From positions 289,455,385 to 289,519,384 of the forward strand of contig CM071567.1 of assembly GCA_036426205.1 (NCBI GenBank): DNA of 64,000 nucleotides, read 5' to 3'. The notes below the pieces were generated by a model. It was not told the origin of the DNA and ran no database searches. It was given only the letters and a program-made list of their open reading frames with translations. The DNA comes from Ascaphus truei (taxonomy: Eukaryota > Chordata > Amphibia > Anura > Ascaphidae). The position numbers and the translations under genes are program-made. This document shows positions 11,861 to 22,135 of the stretch, piece after piece. Within the stretch, counting starts at the first letter, position 1, and every line of letters starts with the position of its first letter.

Positions 11861-12442
11861 TGAAAAGGTTAAAATTACTAGTCTGTCCTCCATTTTGCCT
11901 GTTCTCCATTTTGTGAATTTATAAGATACAGCAATTTTGAAAAAGCAGAAGCTTGCCCATTTTTAGCTTAACAATTTCCAGGCGTGATCCCAAGAAGTTG
12001 TTTTCCCAAGAAGCAAAGGGCCTTGAAATGTAACAGAAATGTAGCTCTGCTTCATGATTCCCAAGAGAAAAACCTGTTGCTCATCTTTTACATATATTCT
12101 TGTTTAAACCAGCTTTGTAATCAAGTCACTTTTGCGAAAAGTCTGTAACGTCGCCAAAAGGACAGTGTAACGCCTCTAACCGAACAGTGTACACCCCTAA
12201 AACACCCTTAAAAGGGACAATGTTTTCTTTAGTCTATAAAAATGCAGCTCGAAGAGCAATAAACTGAGAACGCTTGATTAGACCAACTTGTCCTTTGTCT
12301 TTCTTGGCGTTCTCCCAGACGTCTGCAAGTTCGTGATAGCGGGAACAAAACAATAGCAGTGCCAATGTTAAAATCTCCCCAAACCCCTTCAACGAGGATC
12401 ACTGTCTGCCGAGGTGCTGGAAACCTCAAATGTAACCTTCCA
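11861..12442 (+). mobile_element. Solo retroviral-type LTR
   Basis: A 582-bp segment starts TGAAAAGG and ends CCTTCCA, imperfect inverted TG...CA ends. It is flanked by an exact 5-bp duplication ACCAT (11856-11860 and 12443-12447). A TATAAAA box at 12235 and an AATAAA signal at 12258-12263 give the compact promoter/polyA layout of a gammaretrovirus-like or related LTR. No internal region remains, so it is the product of LTR-LTR recombination. The family is not identified. Confidence 0.75.
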
Positions 12443-12472
12443 ACCATGTACAGTCAAGCCATACGATACAAC

Positions 12473-13198
12473 TGGATATTTATTTATTTATTTATAAAAT
12501 ATTTTACCAGGAAGTAATACATTGAGAGTTACCTCTCGTTTTCAAGTATGTCCTGGGCACTGAGTTAAGACAAATAATACATGGTTACAAATACACTTAC
12601 ATAAGTGAACAGGGTATACATTATATACAAGACATTGCATGCACAGTTAAAAAAATATATGTTATGGGCGAATGAAACAGTTGCAGACCAGATTAAAATG
12701 TGAGACAGCCTTAGATTTGAAAGAACTTAAACTGGTGGTGGATGTGAGAGTCTCTGGTAGGTTGTTCCAGTTTTGGGGTGCACGGTAAAAGAAGGAGGAA
12801 TGGCCGGATACTTTGTTGAGCCTTGGGACCATGAACAGTCTTTTGGAGTCTGATCTCAGGTGATAGGTGTTGCATGTGGTAGGGGTGAGGAGCTTGTTCA
12901 GGTAGCTGGGTAGCTTGCCCATAAACAATTTAAAGGCAAGACAGGAAAGGTGAACTTTGCGCCTAGACTCTAGTGATGACCAATCTAGTTCTTTGAGCAT
13001 TTCGCAGTGATGTGTGTTGTAGTTGCATTGGAGAACAAAACGACAAATTGAATTGTAGAGGGTGTCAAGTTTGCCAAGGTGGGTTTGAGGTGCCGTGCCA
13101 TATACTATGTCTCCATATTCAATAATTGGCATTAGCATCTGCTGTGTGATACGCTTTCTGACCAGGAGACTTAGGGAGGATATGGTCCAACACATCAT
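12473..13198 (-). pseudogene. L2/CR1-type LINE: RT C-terminal part and 3' UTR
   Basis: A 178-codon frame (13198-12662) encodes the C-terminal region that follows the catalytic RT domain in L2/CR1-type LINEs. Features include PIIEYGDIVYG near the start, a helical CRFVLQC..H segment, and LRSDSKRLF...VPRLN...FFYRAPQNWNNLP near the end. There is no catalytic RT motif and no endonuclease, so it is 5'-truncated, as is usual after LINE target-primed insertion. The 3' UTR (12661-12473) ends in an ATAAATAAATAAATA tail. The frame has no stop but no proper start, so it is a remnant, not an active gene. A relative lies at 9262-9660. Confidence 0.75.
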
Positions 13199-13209
13199 AC
13201 AGAGGCCAG

Positions 13210-13990
13210 CAGATTACAGCCTTGAGATCAAATTTCATAAACCGTGGATTATGACACAGAATGACACAGAATTGTAGACCAGCAAATCCATAAAGCCACC
13301 AGAATACCAAGAATACCAAGAAGTTATCTCCTTGAATACAGACAGAAAGAGAAAAGCGACAGGGTACCTTTGGTGGTCACATATAACCCATACCTAGAAG
13401 CCCTATGCAAGATCGCCAGGGAACTACAACCCATTCTTCAGGAAGATACAAGACTGCAACAGGTCTTCCCTGACACACCCTTATTATCATACAGACAACC
13501 TCATAAACTCAAGAAAATGATAGTAAGGAGTAAAGTATTCAACAGTACAACTGAATGCGGGACAAGACCATGCCAGGCCACAAGATGCAAAACTTGCACA
13601 ATGCTCCACACAGTGGGCACAATACAAATACCACACAGGAATCTGGAGTACAAAATTAGAGGAAGGTTGTTCACCTATTCCTCCAGCAATGTTGTGTACC
13701 TCATCAGGTGCATGAAATGTCCAGGGGCTGCTACTACATAGGTGAGATGAGACAAGGGCTAAACAAAAGATGAATCGCCATCGCCACAGCATCACACGCG
13801 GAACAGGAGACAGCCCTGTCGGCAAACATTTCTCTGACTCTGGCCATAAAATGAACGATTTGAAGGTGTCCATACTCAAAGGTAATCTTAGAACACCGAA
13901 AGAGAGATGTTGCATGAATACAAATTTATGCAACCGTTCGGGACACTTAGCAGTGGCCTAAACCGAGACCGCAGCTTCATGAGTCACTAC
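13210..13990 (+). pseudogene. Penelope-like element: RT tail and GIY-YIG endonuclease
   Basis: Frame 13370-13741 encodes the region between RT and endonuclease, with a Cys-rich linker (CGTRPCQATRCKTC) followed by SSNVVYLIRCMKCPGA, the start of a GIY-YIG nuclease. A frameshift at about 13735 moves the frame, and the rest follows in 13770-13961 (GDSPVGKHFSDSGHKMNDLKV). The upstream part (13210-13369) carries stop-interrupted RT-thumb sequence. In intact PLEs this protein copies RNA and nicks DNA for insertion; this copy is dead. It differs in wording from the PLEs at 22.7 and 32 kb, so it is another lineage. Confidence 0.8.
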
Positions 13991-14429
13991 TCTGAAACAA
14001 GAGAATTATCTTCCCATGAGTGCTAAAGGCCATGTCTATATATACACTGCGCTATATGAATGAACACACAGCTGTCTCTTACACATACATATGTACAATG
14101 TAATTATATCCCTATATATCAATAAGGACTACATAGTATCTACACACATTAATAGTAATGCAACACCCTCTTACATCTCCACACCTACCCACACCATTGG
14201 TATACACTCCCACTCTACAAACACCTTTTGTAAAGCGCTGCATACAGTGGTCACTTTATAAATTTATATTTACATACATACACACTCACATCACTAACAT
14301 TCAGTCACAATTTAACACCTTAAGTCATAAATTGCATACTGCACAGGGGGGGAGGGATACGCTTCAGTCAGATACATTCCAGGATGCACTGTTTTTAAGT
14401 AAAACTTTTTGTGCTTTATCCATTGTAAC

Positions 14430-14475
14430 ACCACCGGGAGAAGAGATCAGTGTATCTCGAAAGCTCGCGCGAAAA
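14430..14475 (+). ncRNA. Degraded hammerhead-like motif
   Basis: Downstream of the PLE endonuclease lies GGGAGAAGAGAT..ATCTCGAAAGCTC. An AGAT/ATCT stem is followed by CGAAAG, in the arrangement of a hammerhead core with several substitutions (GAAAG for GAAAC, GGGAGAA for CTGANGA). It is probably non-functional. Confidence 0.4.
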
Positions 14476-15699
14476 AAATCATTTAGTTAGCCACAGAACG
14501 GTATCGTCTATTTATTTTTGATTATTAAGCTATATATCTGTTGCTTTAGGTGGTTTTTTTCAATAATAAGAAAAAATGGAAACGTAATGATTGTGCAACA
14601 AAGTTCCTTTTTGTAAACTATTTCAATCTTCAAGCAATTAATCAATTAGTACAAGTTCTCTGTCCTAAATATATTGTGGCTCTGGCAGGTATAAGAATTA
14701 GGTAAAAAAAAAAACAGCAACAAAATACTGTCTTAAAACAGAAGTGAATGACTCATGTAAGATATACATGACCAAAGGTAAATGTTTATATGTTTGGCTC
14801 CATCAATAAGGGTTCTGTCAGCATCATTTGCACCAGGGTTTGAGGAAGAGTCAAAATGCTCTGGCTGCATCACACGAACATTGTTATTAATGACTGACTT
14901 ATTGCTTCTGGCCATTTTTTTGTTCACTTAGTAAAAGGAACATTAACATGTTATATTGTATCTCTGAAATAAGGGATTCTTAATTAATAACTGATATAAT
15001 GAAACAGAGGGAGATTCCCCTTGTTTTGTTTCTGTTTTATTTTTACAGAACTTTTCTTTCCCTTGTCAATGGCATTATTCTTAAACAGAAAATGAGTAAT
15101 ACAATAAGTCAACAATTCTATGTTGAAAATAAAGCAGAGCTTTCCTTCCGGTGACAATAAGTGGAAATACTTTCATAAGAAGGTAGAATTTCAAATCTCC
15201 AAAATTGTGTTTCTGAAGGTCCTCTTGAGTTCTCCCAGATCAAATAAAAATACGTCTCAGCTGTATAGAATTGAAGAGCAGAATTAAATTGCCTGCAGAC
15301 AGCCCTCCTCATTAGGGGATTTTTTTGGTATTTATTGAATACTAACCCAATAAACATTCTGTCCTGTGCCAACCTTTAAAGCATTATTTTTTTGATAGCT
15401 CAGGTTTATGGATTATATATTATATAAGGGAAAGCAACATTTTGATCTCTAATATACACACATATAAACACACCTACTCTCACCCACGCCTCACTAACAT
15501 CTCCTCCCATGCAAATGGTGTTAACCTTCTGATTTAATCCTGACCAACTTTAAAACTTGCCCCACAAATCAAGCATCCCAATAGCCTGCACTCATGGCTA
15601 TTGTCCCACACCACAGTCAATCCTACCACCCATTATGACCAAGCACTGCCATCTACAGCACTTATTTCCTCACCTGCTGTCTCTGTAAGTCTCCCATCA
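14476..15699. other. Quiet DNA
   Basis: No supported feature. A frame at 15372-15118 (minus) shows no family features and is treated as chance. Confidence 0.4.
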
Positions 15700-15850
15700 T
15701 ACCTCTTAGATTGTAAGCTCTTTGGGGCAGGTACTTCCTTTCCTATTGTCTGATTTTGCTGCACTTAATGTATTATTATAATTCCCTGTACTGTATTCTT
15801 TGTGAAGCGCTGAGTACACTTTTGGCCCTATATAAAATACAATTATATGT
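15700..15850 (+). mobile_element. L2/CR1-type LINE 3' tail
   Basis: Contains CTTAGATTGTAAGCTCTTTG, GGGGCAGG and, later, TGAAGCGCTGAGTACACTTT with CTATATAAAATACAATTAT. This is the familiar 3' end of vertebrate L2/CR1-like LINEs or SINEs that share that tail. No coding part. Confidence 0.65.
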
Positions 15851-16301
15851 CTCAGAATATTATGTTAGCGACTTTTTTAAAGCATAAAAATGCTAAATTG
15901 AGAAACGCAGTAAAGAATCACAGCACAGCACACACCTCTGGTAATGACATCACTGAATCGCTCCACCAAAGCCATTGGAAGTGAAGTTAAATTAATCATT
16001 CAGCATTTCTATTCATTATCTTCAGCTCACTGGGTATTTAAGAACATTAACGGTTTATAATAAAAGGAATGTCATCAAATTGATGCATAGTGGGACAATT
16101 TAAACAGCACTGTAAGCGTCATTTTATTGAGGCAATTTGCACTTCTTTTGTCACGTGTGCCAGCTGGAGAGTTGGGGGGTGACTAGGAGGAGTTAGGAAG
16201 AGTTAGAAAGTATGGAAGTATGTGTTTGTGTCCGTCACTTAATATCTTGTGGTACTAAACTGTCAGCCAATGATGACGAACCCTGGAAGGTTTTGTGACA
16301 C

Positions 16302-16406
16302 AGTGCTTACCAACCTTTTTTTTTTTTTACATTGTGAACTGCTAGAAAACATTTGTTCCGCTAACCCCTAATTTATGCATTTTACTACCTACTCACAAAA
16401 TATTTC
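16302..16406 (+). mobile_element. hAT MITE left end, cut by the LTR element
   Basis: CAGTGCTTACCAACC followed by a T-run is a typical hAT MITE left end. The sequence stops being recognisable where the LTR begins at 16407, so the LTR element probably inserted into it. The right end was not found. Confidence 0.45.
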
Positions 16407-17457
16407 TGTAACCCTGCTTCCCCCCTTCCCCCAGACTCTACGGTGGTGTCTAGGGTGCATGAGGGCAGATTACATGCGGTGTGGTGCATACCTGTGAGGA
16501 ACAGGAGGGCCTGAGCTTCCCGCGATGTTGTTGGGGATCCAGGACCGAGCTTCTGGGGTGGTAGCCTCCATGATCTCTTAGTGGTGCAGCGCCTCCATCT
16601 TCTATACTCCCAGGAATATGGGACAGGACCTGTATAGAAGAACCCCTTGGGTCCCAGGGTAATAGCTTCCAATTCACACACAGTCTTTGGTAACAAAGGA
16701 TAGTCTCTTTTATTAGCAGATCAGCAACTCCCCACGGTAGTGGCGTTCAGTAGCCGCAACAACAACAGCCAAGCTGTACTTATTACTCCGCTCTCCTCCC
16801 ACACAGATAATTCCTCCTCTCCTTCCCTCCAAGTCTCTCCTCCGACAGGATGGTCTGGGCTAGGGCTTCAATACCCCATGGCCCACCCCTGAGGTTATCC
16901 TCTTGGTGGGTCTTGGATTCTCCCCATCACCCCTGGCAGTGGGGTGAGGGCATTGGTCCACCAAGTCTATAATTCTATCAGCTCTACTAAAGGAAGCTGA
17001 ATCTCTCCACTCCTCTCTCTCTGCTCCTGCACTCTGCGCAGGGGAGACCGCGGTCTCCTCCAACTCCTCGGACCGATCCGCAGGATTCTTTGACTCACAG
17101 CATACTAACTGAACTGCATACTCTCGGCATAACTAACCGGCAACTCCAGACTCTCGGTATAACTAACCGGCAGTTCCAGACTCTCGGTATAACTAAACGG
17201 CAGTTCCAGACTCTCGGTATAACTAACTCTACTCACAGGAGTTGGCTGCTAAATATAGAGCTAGCCCCGCCCCTCGTGATGTCAGCAGAACCTCCCCTCT
17301 TGCTCACGCCTGCAGCAGAGTCCAGGCCTGCATCTACCACTCAGGACAGGGCTATGAAGGGGGAAACCCCATGATGATTACTGGTGCCTGATCTTAACAG
17401 GACTTACCACAGTAGAAGGAAGATAGGTATAGCCTGTGCTGTTTACAGGGGGCTACA
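16407..17457 (-). repeat. LTR of copy 1 (3' LTR on the minus strand)
   Basis: A 1051-bp repeat; the minus strand reads TGTAGCCCCCTGTAAACAGC to GGGTTACA. A GC-box GGGGCGGGGC followed by CTATATTTAG near 17250-17275 (minus) is a likely core promoter. AATAAAAGAGAC near 16705-16716 (minus) is a likely polyadenylation signal. A 30-bp tandem block lies between them. Confidence 0.85.
17117..17236. repeat. 30-bp tandem repeat inside the LTR
   Basis: About four units of a 30-base sequence containing ACTCTCGGTATAACTAACCG and GCAGTTCCAG. The block is also present at 22027-22135 (about four units) but reduced to one or two in 21470-21515. Unit number therefore varies between LTR copies. Confidence 0.8.
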
Positions 17458-17467
17458 CTCTCCCTAT
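17458..17467 (-). other. Polypurine tract of copy 1
   Basis: On the minus strand ATAGGGAGAG directly precedes the LTR start TGTAGCC, where plus-strand DNA synthesis would be primed. The same sequence stands in the same place in copy 2. Confidence 0.65.
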
Positions 17468-17621
17468 GGTGGAATCCAATGGTCCCAACTTGGACCTATT
17501 TTTAGCAGACCCATCCTGAGGTGAACCACCTGGGAAACAGCACACATAACATTGTCATAATACATGGCATAATGAGGTAGTTCAATACAAGTACACCCGG
17601 GTACTCCCAACATGGAGAACC

Positions 17622-20112
17622 CTACAGATAGTGCTTTGGATCAAGCTTTCTTACCCGCCGTCCATTATGATCCGTGACGGTCACAGCGAACGATTGGACC
17701 ATCCTATGCTCAGGCCTGTATGTAACACCGTGCATGTAGATACACCTACCGATGCTCCATATGCGTACTAGCTCACTAATCTTATCCTCATTGTGATACC
17801 CTCCCTGACCGAACTTGGTCCGAAGGTATTCCTGGACTGCCTCCCTGAGCCAACTGTCTCGGTTCTCTTCAATTTCTCTCATGATGGGCTCAGGCACATA
17901 GGGATACTCATACCCGTGTGACTGCCGGTATCTAGCAACTATGGCCCGGTCAGCTCAACTTAATTTGGTGAGTTTGCGGTGCCCTGCCCTGCTCAGCAGT
18001 ACCCAAAATACAGGCTCCTCTGGAGCTACCTCATCGTACAATATACTGGTACAATCAGTTTCTGTTCTATCTCCCTAAACCGGTGATCTAACTCATCCTC
18101 CACCTCCTGCGGAGTGAAAGAACCAGCCGCCCACCAATGATCTACTACATCGTTCTTAATTAATAAGAACCACGTACGGTCCATCCCCTCGTGGTATCCG
18201 GTGAACAAAGGCGCCCACCATTTGTCGCGGTGTTCATACTCTGCGGAATGACTAGTGTGTTCTACATCAGACTCTACCTGTGATGATACACCGGACGTAC
18301 CCGCATCAGTAGATCGCGAGCAATCTCTCCTGCCCTTGGCATTATAATACGTAGGGGGGTTCATTTTGTGCACCACTTGGCTGGTAGACCCAGCCTCTAC
18401 TGGAGTGTGAGACCCACAGGCCCTCCCTCTAGCTGCAGGAGAAAACGGCACAGGGTTAGACACAGGTACAACACTCGAATACGGTATCTCCCCATCAGAC
18501 CCCTCATCACTCAACTCCCAATCCCGCAAGTCCTTGGAGTATTTGGGGTATTTACATAACTTATCCCTGGTAGGTCCCGGTGGCATCACTCGTGACGGGG
18601 CAGGGGCAGTGGCCGGGGCAGTGGAACTATGGGCCGGGGCTGGGGGAACGTCCAGGGCATTGTCCAGCAAGCGGGCGATACCTCGCCAAATGGACCTTTT
18701 CTTAGAGGCACTCTCAGCCATGCTTCTGGCTTCTCGGGAGGGGCCTCGACTCTGTAGGGTAGCCAGGGCAATGGCTGAGTCTATGCTTTGAGAGGAGAAC
18801 ACACCTCCAGGCCTTCTCTTTCCGGTGGAACCGGAAACGACGTCATCAGGATCGCCTGCAGAATCTCCACCCGCTCCGTGGTCACGCACCGGAAGTGCGT
18901 CGAGGACCTGCGGGGGCAGTGGCGGAGCATCTGGTACACGGTCGAACAAGTAGGCCTCAAGCCTCTCTTTCTCGTTCGCCGGGCTTGCGGTCTGCGCCTG
19001 GCAGGAGTAAGGGGGTGGTGGAGTCTCCTCACCGCTCCGCTGCTTTTTGATGACATCGGACTCCTCTAGGATCGTCTCCGTCTCCGCCGCACTGGGAGTC
19101 ATCACTGCGGTGGGACTCTTACGGGCCTCCGGCCGCACCAGTGCTCACCGTGTGATGGTCTCCGGACTTGTCTGCTCTCTCTTGATGCCTTTGGGGTGGT
19201 TCGCCGGTAGGCGCATCGCCACCGATGTCACGCCAATCTTTTCCTCCGAAGAAATCACGATCGGTTCCTCTGCTGGGGAGTCACCTGGTTCTTCGGCGAT
19301 ACAACAGGTGGGTATAGGTACAAAGTGTTCTCGCTCTGGTACCTCCACTGCGGTCGTGCTCTTCTCTGTTGCCAGCTCGCTTAGTTCAATAGCGAGCTGA
19401 GCCTTGGTTCCTCCCGATTTGGTATAACGGGGACCCAGGGCAGTCTTTTCATTACCTTCCGCCACCTCCGTCATGTTTCCGTAGAGGTACCCCGCGGGGT
19501 TCCGAACAAAGGCCACGGCTCATTTGGCCAAAGATAAAACACATCACATTGAGGGCATCGGGCCCTGGTGCTTGGTACCGCGCCCGGTATCCCGCAGTGG
19601 ACGCACAAACACCGAATGTATTTGTGCTCAGCTACCTCCACTACCAGTAGGCCTCCTGGTAATTGGTAGATGGAAGTACTCATCTCAGACATGGTTCGCT
19701 CAGGGTGGGAACAGCTCAGTGTTCCAGCTCCGTGCTCCTCGAATGCCAGACAAAAGTGAAGCTCTTCGCTCAGGCTTCCGGTCCCTCCCTTCGCTGGGGA
19801 GGACTCTCCTGATTGGCTCTCCGTGTGCCCCCTCCCTCTGGTGGAATCCAGAGGCGGGATATTTTCTTCTTCAGCGTGACGTGGCCTGGCTTTCTGACCA
19901 TTCACGGCACAGGTGGGTGGACCCTCGGCTTTCGCGCCGCTCCGCTCCCCTTGCAAAGAATCCAGGTTTGGCGCCAAATTATTACACATGTCCCGCCACA
20001 TTCTCCTATTAGTCTATGTGCACAACGCACATGCTTGCTCCAGGCTTGGCGGGAACCGCCATTTTAGATCACTGTTCTTGCTCCGCGGAGCACATGTAGA
20101 GATGGACGCCAT
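17622..20112 (-). pseudogene. Unrecognised long ORF of the non-autonomous LTR element, copy 1 (broken)
   Basis: I do not recognise this protein. The likely start is an ATG at 20112 in good context (AAGATGG), shared with copy 2. The protein then shows a basic N-terminus and a Cys motif (CLCVHC...CPQC near 19610-19545) resembling a zinc ribbon. An acidic E/S/T-rich part, an A/P-rich linker (near 18650-18600) and a conserved Trp-rich C-terminus (DKWWAPLF, DHWWAAGSF, DPKHYL) follow. No protease, RT or integrase motif is seen. Breaks relative to copy 2 are a stop near 20040, a 1-base loss near 19475, a CGA-to-TGA stop at 19145-19147, and a frameshift near 18040. Pieces stay open for 176, 123, 370 and 91 codons. 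It could be a very divergent gag-like or an accessory protein; no function is assigned. Confidence 0.7.
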
Positions 20113-20589
20113 CTTGGATGATTCCTCCAAACGCCCTATCCTCAGTGTCTAACGGGTATCTCGTACCTAAACACGGACTGACTGCTAACTGTGTGCTCTG
20201 CATTCTGTTTCTCACTAACTTGAGGTGGCTTGTACCCCAGGCTCAGCGGAACTCCTCTCCTCCATGCACTGTACTCGATGTCTACCATGCAAGTGTTCTG
20301 TGGTGCATGTGTGTGGGTGATAGCTATGGTACCTCTTGTCTAGGTACGGGCGTCTCCTGCTTTTGGCCACTCATAGCATGGGCCCTGGGCCATGGTCCCT
20401 GGACTGGTTAACAGGCTGACCCCGCCAGTTGCCTCACGCTACCTGACCCAAGGGACTCGGTCAGCTCTAACTATTCACCTTTCCTACGCCACCTCCTATG
20501 GGCGCCCATCCTTCTCCAACACTTGCACGGAGAGTGCATCTCACTCTGCCCGTTCCGCCTTGCTATAAGCCGGTCCTGTTCTGACATAT

Positions 20590-20609
20590 ATCTCAGCAGC
20601 GCCTCCAAA
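20590..20609 (-). other. Primer-binding site of copy 1
   Basis: Directly inside the 5' LTR the minus strand reads TTTGGAGGCGCTGCTGAGAT. This 20-base stretch is identical to the one next to the Gypsy LTR at 53860. The TGGAGG start resembles the 3' end of tRNA-Gln or tRNA-Thr, but the rest does not decide between them. Confidence 0.65.
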
Positions 20610-22135
20610 TGTAACCCTGCTTCCCCCCTTCCCCCAGACTCTACGGTGGTGTCTAGGGTGCATGAGGGCAGAGTACATGCGGTGTGGTGCATACCTGTGA
20701 GGAACAGGAGGGCCTGAGCTTCCTGCGATGTTGTTGGGGAGCCAGGACCGGGCTTCTGGGGTGGTAGCCTCCATGATCTCTTAGTGGTGCAGCGCCTCNN
20801 NNNNNNNNNNNNNNNNNNNNNNNNNNNNNNNNNNNNNNNNNNNNNNNNNNNNNNNNNNNNNNNNNNNNNNNNNNNGAACAGGAGGGCCTGAGCTTCCCGC
20901 GATGTTATTGGGGAGCCAGGACCGGGCTTGTGTGGTGGTAGCCTCCATGATCTCTTAGTGGTGCAGCGCCTCCATCTTCTATACTCCCAGGAATATGGGA
21001 CAGGACCTGTATAGAAGAACCCCTTGGGTCCCAGGGTGATAGCTTCCAACTCACACACAGTCTTTGGTACAAAGGATAGTCTCTTTTATTAGCAGATCAG
21101 CAACTCCCCACGGTAGTGGCGTCCAGAAGCCGCAATAACAACAGCAAAGCTGTACGTATTACTCCGCTCTCATCCCACCCATATAATTCCTCCTCTCCTT
21201 CCCTCCAAGTCTCTCCTCCGACAGGATGGTCTGGGCTAGGGCTTCAGTACCCCGTGGCCCACCCCCGAGGTTATCCTCGTGGTGGGGCTTGGATTCCCCA
21301 TCACCCCCGGCAGTGGGGTGAGGGCATAGGTCCACCAAGTCTATAACTTTATCAGCTCTACTAAAGGAAGCTGAATCTCTCCGCTCCTCTCTCTCTGCTC
21401 CTGCACTCGGCGCAGGGGAGACCGCGGTCTCCTCCAACTCCTCGGACCGATCCGCAGGACTCTTCGACTCACGGCATAACTAACTGGCAGTTCCAGACTC
21501 TCGGCATCACTAACTCTACTCACCGGAGTTGGCTGCTAAATATAGAGCTAGCCCCGCCTCTCGTGATGTCAGCAGAACCTCCCCTCTTGCTCACGCCTGC
21601 AGCAGAGTCCAGGCCTGCATCTACCAACCACAATATCCCAACGATAGTGGCTTCCAACAGCCGCAACACAATAACCAGGACGGGTTATACGCCGCTCTCC
21701 TTCCACACAGATAATTCCTCCTCTCCTTCCCTCCAAGTTACTCCTCCGGCAGGATGGTCTGGGCTAGGGCTTCAATACCCCATGGCCCAACCCCGAGGTT
21801 AGCCTCGCGGTGGGTCTTGAATTCTCCCCATCACCCCTGGCAGTGGGGTGAGGGCATTGGTCCACCAAGTCTATAATTCTATCAGCTCTACTAAAGGAAG
21901 CTGAATCTCTCCACTCCTCTCTCTCTCTCTCTGCTCCTGCACTCTGCGCAGGGGAGACCGCGGTCTCCTCCAAATCCTAGGACCGATCCGCAGGATTCCT
22001 TGACTCACGGCATACTAACGGAACTGCATACTCTCGGCATAACTAACCGGCAGTTCCAGACTCTCGGTATAACTAACCGGCAGTTCCAGACTCTCGGTAT
22101 AACTAACCGGCAGTTCCAGACTCTCGGTATAACTA
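20610..22135 (-). repeat. 5' LTR region of copy 1, rearranged, with gap
   Basis: LTR sequence runs from TGTAACCC at 20610. Bases 20799-20875 are Ns. The sequence after the gap (from 20876) repeats what came before it (20698-20798), so the gap hides a duplication or a misjoin. At about 21627 the sequence jumps back to an earlier LTR position and runs again to 22135. The expected end TGTAGCCCCC (minus) is absent. Confidence 0.7.
20799..20875. other. Assembly gap (77 Ns)
   Basis: Run of N inside the LTR. Its two flanks carry the same roughly 100-bp sequence. Confidence 0.99.

Larger units (their letters stand above)
16407..22135 (-). mobile_element. Non-autonomous LTR element, copy 1
   Basis: Two related terminal repeats (16407-17457 and from 20610) flank a 3.15-kb interior with no RT, RNase H or integrase. 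On the minus strand the order is LTR, primer-binding site, one long reading frame, purine tract, LTR. It shares layout and protein with copy 2 at 40192-45150. The right LTR is rearranged: it contains an assembly gap and is followed by a second partial LTR (21627-22135). The outer LTR end is missing where a palindromic PLE begins, so no target duplication can be seen. Confidence 0.85.

Noticed and set aside
17090..17374. 94-codon frame with repeating TLGITNRQ units
   Set aside because: Translation of the 30-bp LTR tandem repeat; not conserved in copy 2.
19524..20012. 162-codon plus-strand frame
   Set aside because: Antisense shadow of the same ORF in copy 1.
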